Shown here: piece by piece, positions 7,474 through 19,800 of the stretch
Layout of the letters: every line of letters starts with the position of its first letter
How positions within the stretch are numbered: position 1 is the stretch's first letter
NCBI GenBank assembly: GCA_019828595.1
Contig: JAHQRK010000044.1
Coordinates: forward strand, 1 to 64,000
Origin: Aphanomyces cochlioides
Lineage: Eukaryota; Oomycota; Saprolegniomycetes; Saprolegniales; Verrucalvaceae
Reading direction: 5' to 3'
DNA length: 64,000 nucleotides
Notes under the pieces: model-generated
What the model was told of the DNA's origin: nothing
Databases searched by the model: none
Seen by the model: only the letters and a program-made list of their open reading frames with translations
Program-made: the position numbers and the translations under genes

Positions 7474-9092
7474 CTTAAAGTGACTGAAGTGACTTTGATT
7501 GACGTATTTTATCCAATTAGAGATGGCCACAAGATGCTTGTTGGGAAGCGAGCAAAAGATGCGAAAACACTATTATATCAATGTATATGAGAATTTGTAT
7601 CAATAAAATGTCTGTTTATCGAAAATAAATGACAATCCAACGAGCAACAGGACAATTTATCCGTCTTTGAGCGAGCAAAAAACGGACAATGTCGTTTATT
7701 GTTTGTTATCCAGGCGTCACAAAAAATTGATATGCGATAATCTTTGATTCATTGCGAAACGTGTCAATTTATACCATATAGTTCGGCATCTAGAGGAGCC
7801 CTAATTAAAAAAATATTATTGTCTTTTTCACTGAAATTTGTATTTTTGACAAAAAATTGAAGTATTCTCAAATACTATTCGGGTATAGTGAGTTCAAGTG
7901 TAATGTGAAAGTACATTCAATAAAGTAAAGTTTTGAATGTGTGTTATGTGTGTGTTTTGTGAAGTAGACAAATACTCGATTCTGATTGGCTATAGAGTTC
8001 GAATAGATTTGGAAAAATAGATACATTTTTCACCCCGTTCACAATTTAGAGTGTACGTAACAATATGTGTAAAAATTACACATTCAACTTTTACAGTGCT
8101 TGACATATTGAAATTAAGGGGGTTACAGTGCAAAGATCACTGTTTTTTCCAATAAAGTGATATTTTTCTCTGTATTTATACTTGCAATTTGTATTGTACG
8201 ATTTGAATTTACCTCTCAATGGAAATCACAGAGCAGTTTGCACTGTGGATTCATTGTCAAATCAAATGCTAATAAAATAGAGAAACCCGCCCAATGATTT
8301 ATCTCAGCGCTACACAAAGGAAAACGTAGTTGAAAGCTAATCTAAACTCCCTTACCAGGCACTCATAGCTAAGAAACAGTGTTCAGTGTGACAGAGGCAG
8401 GCTAGAATCGCAGTACACTTAAATTAGTTCTCACATCATTCGAAACTCACGTTCAACTGCATAACAGGTTGAATGAAAAACCACACACATGTAAACTCGT
8501 TGCTTGTCGAGGGACGATATGTAGTCTACAACTCAACACGCTGATTGCTAGCCAAATAGAAAGATGTCTACTTTCAGCATTTTAACTGACACAATACATG
8601 TAGAAGAGTTGGTGCTGGTCATGTAACTTGTATTAGTTTAGCAACGCAATCTCGAATAAAAGACTGATACTAAGGAATCAACAATCATCTTGTCTCCTTA
8701 AATGTGTGATTTATGATCTCTACGGGATTTTAAAGACTTCGGAGTATCACGAGGCCGTATGTGATGGCATAGCTTTATCGCCCTTCGTCCATCCTCTCAG
8801 GAATGCTGTAATCGCTCCGTTGTTGGTTAACAATAAACTCAGAGAAATAGGAGTAAATTCATCGTAATTTATTTGATCAGTTGTCATCATTATTGCTAGC
8901 CCAGGCGTGCAAGAATTCGTTGTAGCTCGACAAGCATGAGCGTGAGATGAGGGAGCTCTGACAACTCGCAGAACATTGATGTACGCCTCCATATATATAG
9001 CCAATTGAAACTACTATAAATTTGGATTGGACAAAATAGATATGCCAGTGCAATCCACACTGTAAATTCTGAAGTCAATACAATATGTTTTG
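7474..9092. other. Gene-free AT-rich interval
   Basis: Short ORFs only, none with recognisable motifs or a convincing composition. Microsatellite-like TGTGTGT and AT-rich runs occur near 7930-7960. I see no RNA gene or mobile-element end here. Confidence 0.6.
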
Positions 9093-9139
9093 GGGGTGTT
9101 CCTGAAAACACAATATTATTGTGTTTTCAGGAACACCCC
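9093..9139. repeat. 47-bp near-perfect palindrome
   Basis: Arms of 23 bp (9093-9115 and 9117-9139) are exactly complementary around a single T. The outer ends are GGGG and CCCC. An arm this long with no spacer is rare by chance and would extrude as a cruciform or give a hairpin RNA. It could be two inverted element ends with the middle lost. Confidence 0.92.
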
Positions 9140-9476
9140 ACAACCCAACTTAAATTGTGGACCTATCCGTCAATGTCGTCCGGATAATTCTGTCATTATT
9201 GTATGAAGGTTCCTATTTTCACGTTCCTTTGCACACATACAGTATACAATTTGAGAAAAGATTGCATCATTGATCTTATTGCTGGTTTGAACGACAATTC
9301 CATGTCCATTGAGACAGCCAATGAGTAACATTCTTGGCAAGACCACGCTAAAAAGGCTGCAATCCTTCATTTGATTTGCTGGTTTGATTAGGATTCATCC
9401 AATGGAATAGATTGATCCACCCCGAGCCCCAATTAAAAAACAAAACGCATGTTCTCGAAATGCTTAGTTCGAAATT

Positions 9477-10106
9477 ATGAGTTCGGAGAAGAACTCCGTC
9501 CCAACGGCGTCTCCCGTGGACACGGTTCCACTCATCTCGCAAGCGAAATCAATCTTCCAAGCTCTTGTCGGCGATGTAAAAGGAGCAGCTCAGACGCAGG
9601 ACAATTTCACGAAGGGCTGCCCTGTTGTGTCGCAAGCGAGGTCTCTGGTTGAGAGTACGATCCTCCAAGACCCAGATGCTGCGTCGAAGACCCAACAACA
9701 CTTTTTCTCTTTCTCGCTCGACCATTGCATTGGACTCTCCCAAGCCAAATCGATCATTCAAGCCATTAAAGGCGACACGGAAGGCGCTCTTCGAACGCAA
9801 GACAATTTCACACGGGGATGTGCCGTCATATCCCAGGCTCGATCTTTGGTCGAAGGCACGATTCTTCGTAACCCCGAGGCAGCGGCAAAAACCCAAGAAT
9901 ACTTCTTTGGTCACCAGCCTCAAAAGGACGAGGTAGACTGCCCAAATCCAGCTCTCGAATGCGTGGTTTGTTTGACTGGGACAAAAACTGTCCTTCTCCT
10001 TCCATGCAAACACCTCTGCCTCTGCCAGAAATGCTCTCCAAAGGTCACAGCTGAGTGCCCTCTCTGCAAGACCAAGATTGAAAGCAAGACTGACGTTTAT
10101 CTCTAA
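9477..10106 (+). CDS. RING-finger protein with two N-terminal internal repeats
   Basis: A single-exon ORF of 209 residues starting at the ATG at 9477. Residues about 18-80 and 87-150 are two copies of a module with the pattern SQAKSI-QA--GD--GA--TQDNFT-GC-V-SQARSLVE-TIL. The C-terminal 50 residues form a C3HC4-type RING: CVVC, PCKHLCLCQKC and CPLC supply the metal ligands. This arrangement is that of RING E3 ubiquitin ligases of the MGRN/IAP-like subclass, acting in the cytosol with an E2 partner. The repeat module may bind substrate; I do not recognise it as a named domain. The gene ends 144 bp before the converging 3' end of the giant gene. Confidence 0.85.
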   Translation: MSSEKNSVPTASPVDTVPLISQAKSIFQALVGDVKGAAQTQDNFTKGCPVVSQARSLVESTILQDPDAASKTQQHFFSFSLDHCIGLSQAKSIIQAIKGDTEGALRTQDNFTRGCAVISQARSLVEGTILRNPEAAAKTQEYFFGHQPQKDEVDCPNPALECVVCLTGTKTVLLLPCKHLCLCQKCSPKVTAECPLCKTKIESKTDVYL

Positions 10107-10250
10107 CTTATACACTTTATTACCATCTCTTTCGTCCTTATCTCGACATCATTTCAGTAAGCGACTTGTACAATGGTAGCTAGTCACGAACAGATCTTCC
10201 TTTCAATCACACAAATTCAAAGCGAATTACACGCATTACATGTAGAGTTA

Positions 10251-13200
10251 CTACGAAGTGTCGCTGTTGTCATCTGCGTCCTCTTTGGCAATGTAGACTC
10301 TTGACTTCACTTTGTACGGATTCGATTTTCTACGCTTCGAGCTTGGGGCTGCTGGTTTGGGAGTGCTAGTGAGCGGCTGTGTTGAGGCATTTAGGCTGAA
10401 GAGTGCGCCTTCTGTGTCGTTAAATGCCGCAGCACTGGCCGTCGCTTTAGCCTCTTCCTGCATTGCTATGCGAGCTCTAGTTCTCATGACTTGCCCTTCT
10501 CCACTTGCTGCCTGAATTGTAGACGCTGTTGTTGGGATATCATCACTCCTTGGGTTCGACGGGATAATACGCGGTCCTTGTAATCTCAAAGGTGGTCTCA
10601 TGCGACTACTTTCAGAAGCGACCGAGGACTTTTCAATCGTTTTGATTGATTGCATTTGATCACCGAGGAGAGTTAGCAGCCGTCGTTTAGGCGACACTTG
10701 AGGGTTTACTGGGTCAACTAACGACATCGACGGACCCTTCACTCTTGTCGGACGACACACATGCGTTTCAATTTCTTGTGCCGCGTAACAAGCGTCGCAC
10801 TTGGGACACTCCATTGGTCGAAGAACGCAAACATCGCGTTCATGACTTTCGAGTGCCGCTGGAGAGAGAGATTCACCACAGCCAAACCGACAAACGCCAG
10901 CCGACTGGAGCTTACATTCGCTTTCTTGGTGTTTCCGAAGCTTGTGCTTCAGAATCATTTTTCCACATGTACACATGACAAGGCGGCACTGACTCATTTC
11001 GTGGCCATTTCGAGCACGGGCTTGAATAAAGATACCACAACCAGCGCGACACTGAACAAGTCGATGCGAGCAATCCATGACGAGGTGCTTGTCCTTTTCT
11101 GAATTAGGAACTGTTTGTCCACATTCACAGAGAAATATATCGTGTCTTCTGATCGGTTCGGCTCGTATTTGTACATCATCGTTTGGACTGCCCGCCATGA
11201 GGAGAGTAGATGGACCAAGAATTGCAGGCATTTTAAGAGTATATTCTTCCACCTTAGTTGCCTTTGGTGCTGTATGTGGACTTGAAATTGCTGCTGGCCT
11301 TGGAACTTCACTTGGACTTACCACCGCTGTCGGCATTGGTGTCTCTTGAGGGTTAATAGCTGGTGCTGACTTATGTGATACACGTGGGCTTGGTAGAGCC
11401 GCTGGTTTTGGTACCTCAGATGTGCTCGCTATAGCTGTTGTCTTCGGCACTTCACTTAGGCTTGTCGTTGCTGAATGTTGTGGAACTTGGCGTGGACTAG
11501 CAATCGCTGATGGCGACGACAGCATTTTACCCGACCTATTTTCGTTATTTGAGCCGCTATCACCCTTTCTACCATCAGGCAAAGGCAAGGGACTACAGTG
11601 CAGTGCTTTCGTAGGGTGAACTTCAGCAAACGTCTCCTGCTCGTTGTCTCCGTAATTGAGATCCTTTTTTGGTACTGTTTCGGCTTGTTGCCGAATCGTC
11701 TTGTCGAATTCTCTAGTAATAGTTGCGTCAATTTGCCGCTCCATCGAGGAATCTTCTTCATTAGCCTGCCTCAAACTTGATATTCTTGGGGATTTTGTCA
11801 GCGCAAGTGGTGGAGTACGAGAACTCTCATCGGGTAAAAGGGTAGGAACGTTTTGCGCTTTCTTCTCGCGACGCCGCACAACTCCGGCCATGCCCACAGC
11901 TGCCGCTGCACCCAATGCAAACGTCTCAGTACTAAGCGTTTGAAGTATTCCCGTATTGATGAGAAGAGATGTGGCAATGACAGGCATAATGCCCATTTTC
12001 ACGAAGATTGAAATTGGTTGACTCACCACCCACGTCGTGAGAATACCAACTAAGATCGAACCGATAAATGCATTGGCAACGTCACCACCAACAGTAAATG
12101 AAAATTGGAGGACAAACCAAGCCGCAAATCCATCAATGGCTGTACATATAACATATATGGCGTAATTGACCCAATCTGGAAACAGTGGTTTGGACACTTT
12201 TTGTGGCTTTTTCCGAATAAATTGATTGTAGAGAAGACGTGAAGCAAGTCGCAAGTCCTTAAGCTTTTCTTGCTCTTTCAAAAACACTAGCCGTTCATGC
12301 AGCGGCATGCTCTCCAGCATTTTTGCCTGCTTAGCTTCTCGCTGTAGCATGAACCGCTTCTTAAACTTTTCAACACCCTTAAGAGTCTGTACAACTTCGT
12401 CAATCTCAGCCTTTGCCTTTTGCTGACGCTCCTTTTGTTGCAATTTTAGGTGCCGCTGTGCTTCCTTCCGCATCATTTTAGCGCGGGTTACGTGATGTTT
12501 TGTCTCGTGAACCAACACCTAAATAAATATAAGCCGCAATTGATCAATAATGTCGTACCTTGGCTTGTTCATTGACAGTTTGCAGCACTGCTCTCTTCGA
12601 ACTACTGGTAATCGCACTCAATGAAGCTAAACTTCGTCGGGCTACACTTCGGATGGATCGTTTTTGCTGTGGTTCCCCTGTAAGTGAAGCTCGAAGCTGT
12701 ATCTTCAGCATTTTCTTCGTAGCAACTAGCTCCTCCTTTGCCCGTTTTATTTCTTTGTGGGCATGGCGAAGCACTGCAGTTGAGTCACATGCATAAGATT
12801 CTGAGCATGCATGGAACTTATCGCAATATTCAAGCAATTTCTTCACACAGTCGAGCTCAGATGGTTCAAGCTTCAGCCCATGCTGGCCTTCGAGAAGTTC
12901 CATAGCTACATGGACTTCATACTTTAGTTTTGCGACTGAATCTGGCGACAAATGCGTTGGCTCCCGCTTCTCCAGTGTTGGTAACAAGTTCACATCGTCC
13001 CACATTTCGAGTAATTGCGTCAATGCCAATTGTGAAGTCTCTCTCCCCGCTTCATCAACATTGTCAATCGATTCTTGTGGGGATTGACTCTTAGTAATTT
13101 TGATTTTTTCAAGGTGTTTAATGTTTGACGCACGGGTAACTGGTTCGTTAACTTCGCGGTTGTGGAGGATCAAGAAGAATGACTGCGATAGTGACGCTAT

Positions 13201-13819
13201 CATTGAATTCATGCCGTCTTGTTGTAATCGACGATGACAATATTGAAAGTGTGCTTGCTCGAGGGTGTTAAATACTGCCTGGAGATCCATACGAAGCAAG
13301 TCATATTTTGTAAACTCCACCGGGTTTCCATATGCATCAACTTGGATTTCAACTTCTTGTTCACTGTCGTCCAATTGGTAGCGCACCAAATAGTCGTGTT
13401 TCTTAGCCGATTTTTTGAAGAGGACAACGAATGCCAGTGTCACAGGCATCATAATCACATTTGACACCAAACCGCTGACAATTACAGTGGCTATGTTTGT
13501 TTCAAGTTGACGGAGACGGTAAAGCACTGCATTAATCAACATATGACTCATCATTGTGGTAAAAATGATCATTAAACGTTGTGGCCTAAATGATATTCAG
13601 AAAGATAGTATTTTAAGCGTGTACCGAGTGAAGTCAGGATTGTATTGGAAGAAGAGTGAAAGCAGTTGATGGTGTCTAGTCAATCCTTCCCAAAATCCAC
13701 GGAGTACTGCATAGAACTTTTCAAGCCTAGTTTTTGCTTGTGCTGCTTTTGGTACTTCAAACAAGGTGCGTGGGTCAACTTTTTTACCCTCCGTCAGTCT
13801 CTTACGTTCTTCATAATGC
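10251..13819 (-). other. Polycystin-like membrane helices, coiled coils and TRAF-type zinc-finger tail
   Basis: The exon 13819-13625 carries a LTRHHQLLSLFFQYNPDFTR segment that joins PQRLMIIFTT across an intron, matching the conserved stretch before TM2 of polycystin-1. TM2 and TM3 lie in the exon 13585-12559, followed by a long cytoplasmic region with coiled coil (12180-12520). TM4-TM6 lie near 11870-12180. No PLAT domain is present between TM1 and TM2, where polycystin-1 has one, and the polycystin channel domain is absent. From about 11510 to 11200 are degenerate Pro/Ser/Thr repeats (SEVPKP type). At about 11145-10750 cysteine/histidine clusters (CECG, CRAGCG, CTCGK, CRFGCG, CPKCDAC) form TRAF-type zinc fingers. 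The C-terminus is basic. Confidence 0.8.
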
Positions 13820-16800
13820 CTAGAACACTATTAATCGAAGTTGAACTTGAGGTTTTAGTTACCGTATAGCATCCTTCTTGTCTCGACGTCGACCGTACAA
13901 AAGTCCAGCACCGTACAGAATGAAGAAAGTTGCCATTGTTATGACAACTTGTAGATTTTGCTTTACGTCTTCAAGGGTTGCTTTATGACTGAAGACTGCG
14001 ACGACATTATCCTCAACAGCTTTAAAAGCCTGATCCATTTGCGTGCTGAAATCTGTCAAGTGAGTGCATTCACATATTGTGTAGTCTGGGTCTGAGCTTG
14101 ACACAACTTTACACCCTTTGGAAGTCCACTGAGCCAACTAATCATGCCAATGGATTACGTCACCGAAATTTGATAACAAGTATACCTCAGTATCCCAGTA
14201 TCGACACAGGGGAGACCAAACAATCTGTGGACATACGTAAGAAATGTTATAACTGGCTGTTCCATTGCACGCCAAAATCTTGAAAATCTGGTTTGCGGCA
14301 TCGCAGGTTACATTCACCAGAGTTGTCTGATTCTCGAAGCACTCGATAGTTCCATCGAGAGGTTTCTCTGGTACCTACGATGACCAACGTAAGTATGAAG
14401 TACGATACCTAGACAAACCGAGTATTTCATATTGTTGCGCAAGCGAAGCGTTATTCCTCGCGAGAGATTTGACACTGTGAGAGGTGTGTTGGCGCACAAT
14501 AAATTGAGCCCCATGACCGGTGAATTGATTGAAGTTGCATTTTCGTTGCTGTACAAATTCTTCGAATACAATGCTGCGTGGGTATCCATATAATTGCCAC
14601 ATCCAAGACTCGAAAATCCTGATGGAAAGGCAAAAGACGGAGCACTATAATTTTGCTTTACTTGTTCGGCGCTCAGAGGCAACTCAACCTTTACTCCTGC
14701 CAGCTCTTCTGGCTCATGACGCTGTACAGTTAGCTTCAAATTTTTTGTACTCAGCTGAACTGGCAATTCACCAGGCAACACATCGCTTAGAATCGATGAC
14801 GACAGAAGAGATACTGTTGAGCCAATTTTCGCACTTTGTGTGACAGCTTCTTCGAGTCGCCGACTCGATGAATTTGATGTCACCTGGGGTGCATCAAGAA
14901 GACTCGAAACAGATTGCCCAACAGCAGCGGTAGTGGCAGGAGATAATGCGACAGTAGATGAAGCTCTTAATAAGTTGACAACCAAATCCAAAACTTGGTT
15001 TTGCTGGGCGGGGCTAAACATCGCCACGTTGGCGGTTATCGAAGCAACTGCAGCGCTTTGTTGCTCCAGAGATTGCGCTGTTGGCTCAATGTTTGCGCTG
15101 GCGATGACCATTGAGCTCAATAAACTCTCAAGCATTTGTTGCTTTTTGTCGTATTGCACTTGTGATGTGTTGCAGTCTGTGTCGTACCACGAATTGAAAC
15201 AACTGCAAGTAGCAGAACACTCCAGATTGTTACTCGAACACTTTGGCGGATCCAATGTGCATGATCCGTGCCCTGAACAAATAGAGCCTATCGCAGCAGT
15301 AGGACACTGCTTTGGAGGGCTCGTTGGAGCTGGAGTAGGTAGAACGGAGCCTGATGAGTCAGTAGGGCTCGGTGTTGCGGGCACTGGAGAAGTTGCTGGC
15401 AGTGTTGTAATGCTCATGGTGGGAGACTGACTTGGAGTAGACGTAAGTAAGGAGGCGAGGATGTTAACTAAGTTTAGGACTTGACCAGGGTCTTTGCTGG
15501 AGGCAAGATTAGCCAATTGGTTGGTTTGATTTTGAAGAAAAGCTTGCGTTTGAGCTGCATCAGTCTTGGGGAGTGCGACGGTAATTGTCGTGAGAGCTTG
15601 AGCTGCATACCCATACGAGTCTGCAATATAGCTGACGATGGTGATGGTGTTATTCGCTCCTCCCCCAGCAGGAAATACCGAGTGAAACGATGTTGTGAGT
15701 GCAAAATCGCCAAGGGGGATCTGAGTTGCCGAGGGTGAATATTCACCAACAATGTATTTGAAACTAAATTGCAGTGGCAGATCCTCATCTACCCAATTAT
15801 CGCAAGATAAGTGAAATGACGTCGCCAAAACTGATCCACTCTGAGGAGTGGCTGAAACCTAGAAAATATGTTAGGAGAGCTTTCTAGCAATCATGTTTAG
15901 TACTGTTCCGCTTGTTGGAGGCTCGTTCATGACAACGGATATCTGTGCACTACTAGTTTGGTTGTATTTGTCCGTACCAGTAAGAATAAACGCATATGTT
16001 CGTCCAGCTTTGAGAGTGTTGGCCAACAGAACCATGCGATGTGATGTCTGCGAAACTATAATCAGTCAAGCAATGTGACGCATACCTACCGTCGGAAGCC
16101 CAAATGTCGAAGCAGCTAAGGAACCGTCGGAGTCTCCATCGATCGACCACTTGGCCGAAGGCTGGGGGTCTATTGAGCTGGAAATATTTCCAGTTAAAAC
16201 AATTCTTGTGTCTGGGTTGAACTTTGCTGCTGATAAAGCCTTGATAGTAGTGAGAGGTGGATTGCCTAGTTTGATGACGTAGCTAGCTGACACACTGCTT
16301 TGACGTCCAGTCAAGGGATCCGTCACAGTCAAAGTAATCAAGATTGTCGTCAAAGGAGGTAAGGCAGAACTGGGAACTACACTGGTTTTTCCATCGGCAA
16401 TATCCACATTCATACAGCTTCGTAAGTTGGTATAGAAGTCGCTACAGCTCCATTGGTACAATAAGGCGGTCGTTGCATCGTCAGGATCAACGGACAGAGT
16501 TCCATTCAACACGAGATCAACAGCATTTCCTGCTGAGCGATTTCCGCCTGATATATCAGCAATTAATGAAGATGGGCCAACTGAAGCGATGACGCTAGCA
16601 GTGTTGTTCACCCACGGAGAATCCGGTAAGTAGACGAGCGCGGAAACAAGATAAAATCCATAGTTTAGTTGAGTGAGCCTGAGTTGTCGAGGATTCTTGC
16701 TTAACGAGACAACTTGAGATCCGTTGATGTACCAATTAATCCCTAATGATGGATTCGCTCCAGTGTCACCACAGGAGGGTAATGCAGCGACTGTGTTTAG

Positions 16801-19800
16801 TCGCAGGCCTTGCGACTTCGTAACGAGCACCTGGCTCGGACCTTGAATGTATATTGATGGCAAGGGCATAGCTGCTTTAGTTATGATCAGAGAATTGGAA
16901 GTTGCATTCATGCCCAGATAATTTGTCAGCGTTAATGACACAATATATTTGACATCACTTTGCAAAGACGCCGAAGGGATAAATATAGTCTGATTTGTTA
17001 AGCCCATACCGTCCAAGAGCCCGAGCGGTGATATACTCCATTGCCACTGCAGTGCACGCCCACCCGAACCCGATGAAGCCTTTGCATCAAAGAACAAGTC
17101 ATCACAAGAGCCTATACAATATGAATACATCAGACAAAGATAAGAAGTCGCTCACCTAAATTGACAGCACCAACAACAGATACTTTTGGAACAAGTGGGA
17201 CGAGAGGTAGTCCAACAGATAATAAAGTTGAAGGCATGGCCAGAACAGAGTCAGGTGTTGATTTCAGAACTCCTCCGAGAAGTCCAACAGTATCACCTGG
17301 CAGGACGGAAGGTGATTTTCCAAGAATTACTCTAATTGTATTTGTGTTCGGCCAACTGCAGATAGGTGCAGTGCCGAACATGTTTCCAGAAGTAAGATTG
17401 AAAACCATAGAGCAAGGAAAGGTGGAATCAGTGAAATTGGTTTGATCGATTGCCCGATTAAAACCCGTCAGCAAGTCTGCACCTGTGTTTCCAAAGTATA
17501 TGCTTTGAGCAAATGGTGGTGGTGTTCGGTCAGCTGTCTCCATAATTGTCACCAGAACAGAAGAAATATTTATGTTTGCGTATTGCCGGTCGTCTGACTC
17601 AACTGTGTGGATAATGGATCTATCGTAAAAGTTTAAGGGATGAAGCAGTGATCAAGTTCTTACGTTACAGTTGTTCCTTGCTTTATTTGATCGTCTGTAG
17701 CATTGACAAGTACTATTTGTTTCATATTCCAATTGTCCTTAGTGAAAATGAGTCTTGATGGGAAAATACCCACTCTTTCTTGATCACAAGCAAGCGTCAA
17801 ACCAACATTGGAAAATGGAATTGACTCTAAGACAATAGAGTAACTGTCGCCAAAAGCTCCTTCTCCAACGACAACTTGAACACGGTTTCCAACCTGCGAG
17901 CCAATAAAGCGAAAGCCAGACGCATCTGGATCTTGAATGGTTATTTTTGCGCGAGGAGCTTCTACTACACTGTAGTATGGGTCATAAGTGGATATTTGAA
18001 AGGAGCAGAAAACTGTCAAATTGCCTCTATCCATAAAGTCACGAACACTGTTTAGTACAAAGTTCTTCGGGGTTGTCTCATTGATTTCAATGCTGGCAAA
18101 GCTCTGTCGAAATCTAGACATATCGTCGCAAGTCAGATTTAACCCAACAGGAGCTTGGGGTGGAGATTTCGTTGCAATCGTAAACTGAACGCTTTGCCCC
18201 TCCACAATTGAGGTCACAATGGGATCCAAAGAAATGCCTGCAAACATCATAGTTTGGGTTATAGTTGTTACTTCAGTTGTGTTTGATGAAAGAATAATGT
18301 CCACAGCAACCAAGCGAATTGTGTACACTCCACCAACGCTCTTTAGTTGACAGTTGGACTGCACAGCCACAGGGACATTGGGCAATAAGTTTTGAAATGT
18401 GCCGTTCGAATTCATGAGAAGACCAGCTTTGTCAGATTGGAGGTATAATTGAAATGATTCGTCCAAGATGTTACGTTTGACGAACGGTCTAAACTCGGTT
18501 AGTGATAAATTCGACCAAACATCGCCAACGCTGTATGAAATCGGCGGAGCACGCAGAATGGGTGGAAATGCTACAGGTAAGATGTTTATTTTAATTGTTC
18601 TTGTTGTGAAAGTCTTATCACGAGGACTCGACACTGAGCACTGAACAATCGCTGTCACGTTGATCTCTAAAAGCCCAAACCAAAATTGAGTGATCACAAG
18701 GGGAAAGAGTTGATTGGGAAGTAAAGGTAATTGAATAATTTGCAAACCGTCGCTACTTGAAGTCGTTGAATCCCAGGCCTCTGAAGGAGAAATAGTCATA
18801 TTCAATACCATAACATCCGTTGGTGGAACGGATCCAACAGAAACATTCAGTATCGGTCTCTCGATTTCGGTGTACGATGATTGATTTGTTGACACCTCAA
18901 GACTTGGTGACGAAGCAACAGGTATTATCGTGATATTCCATGACTTGGTCACGTCGACCATTTTCGATGTATTGACGACAGTGCTTCGGGATATTATAGA
19001 AAATTGCACAACACCTATGTAACCTGATCGCGGAATTAAAGTCAAGTTTGACCAAGGCATGAGATATGAGCTTGTCATCGGTAGCTCAACAATCTTCGCG
19101 TTTTCTGAGATATTAGATCCGTTGTACTGGATGCTTTGAATTTGAGTTGCATCAACGGACAGAAAAGTGCGAATGAATTGTTGACCAGTAGTGTCGGGAT
19201 TAGAGATCTGAACACTGAAAGCGATAATATCCATTGAATATAGAGTCCATTCGCTAAATGAAGGAATAGCTGCAAGGGGATTTAGCTCAATATGGGCCGG
19301 TTCAGGTTGAGAAATAACATTTATGGTCGTAACTTGAATTTGCTTTGCGATAGAAACAGTTAAAGGTGCAGATAGTTCCACTCTTGACGTAGCAATCGAA
19401 ATATATCTGCTTGAACTTGTTTGATAACGTGGCCATTGTAGAGTTAGTGGGGATGATGAGATATCGGATGTAGCTGTGTTTACAATTTCAACTTCGTCGT
19501 AGGTCTGTGGAGATATAGTGAGGGTAGTTTGGGATGCATTGATTGAAATATTGTCCGAAGTATTTAATAAATTGGGAATAGTCGCTAGGGGGAGTACTCG
19601 AAGGTCAAAGGGGACCTGATATGCACCATTGCTGACAAATATCACTCGAAATACGCCGATATAAGATGATGAGATCAGGAGTTCCACATTATCTTGATCT
19701 ACAGAGAAAATGCGAGTTAAACCTTGGAATCCCATATCAGCAAGTCCACTGCCATGTAAGATAGGAGCTACACGAGAGGTGACCATTATGACTCCCGTAG

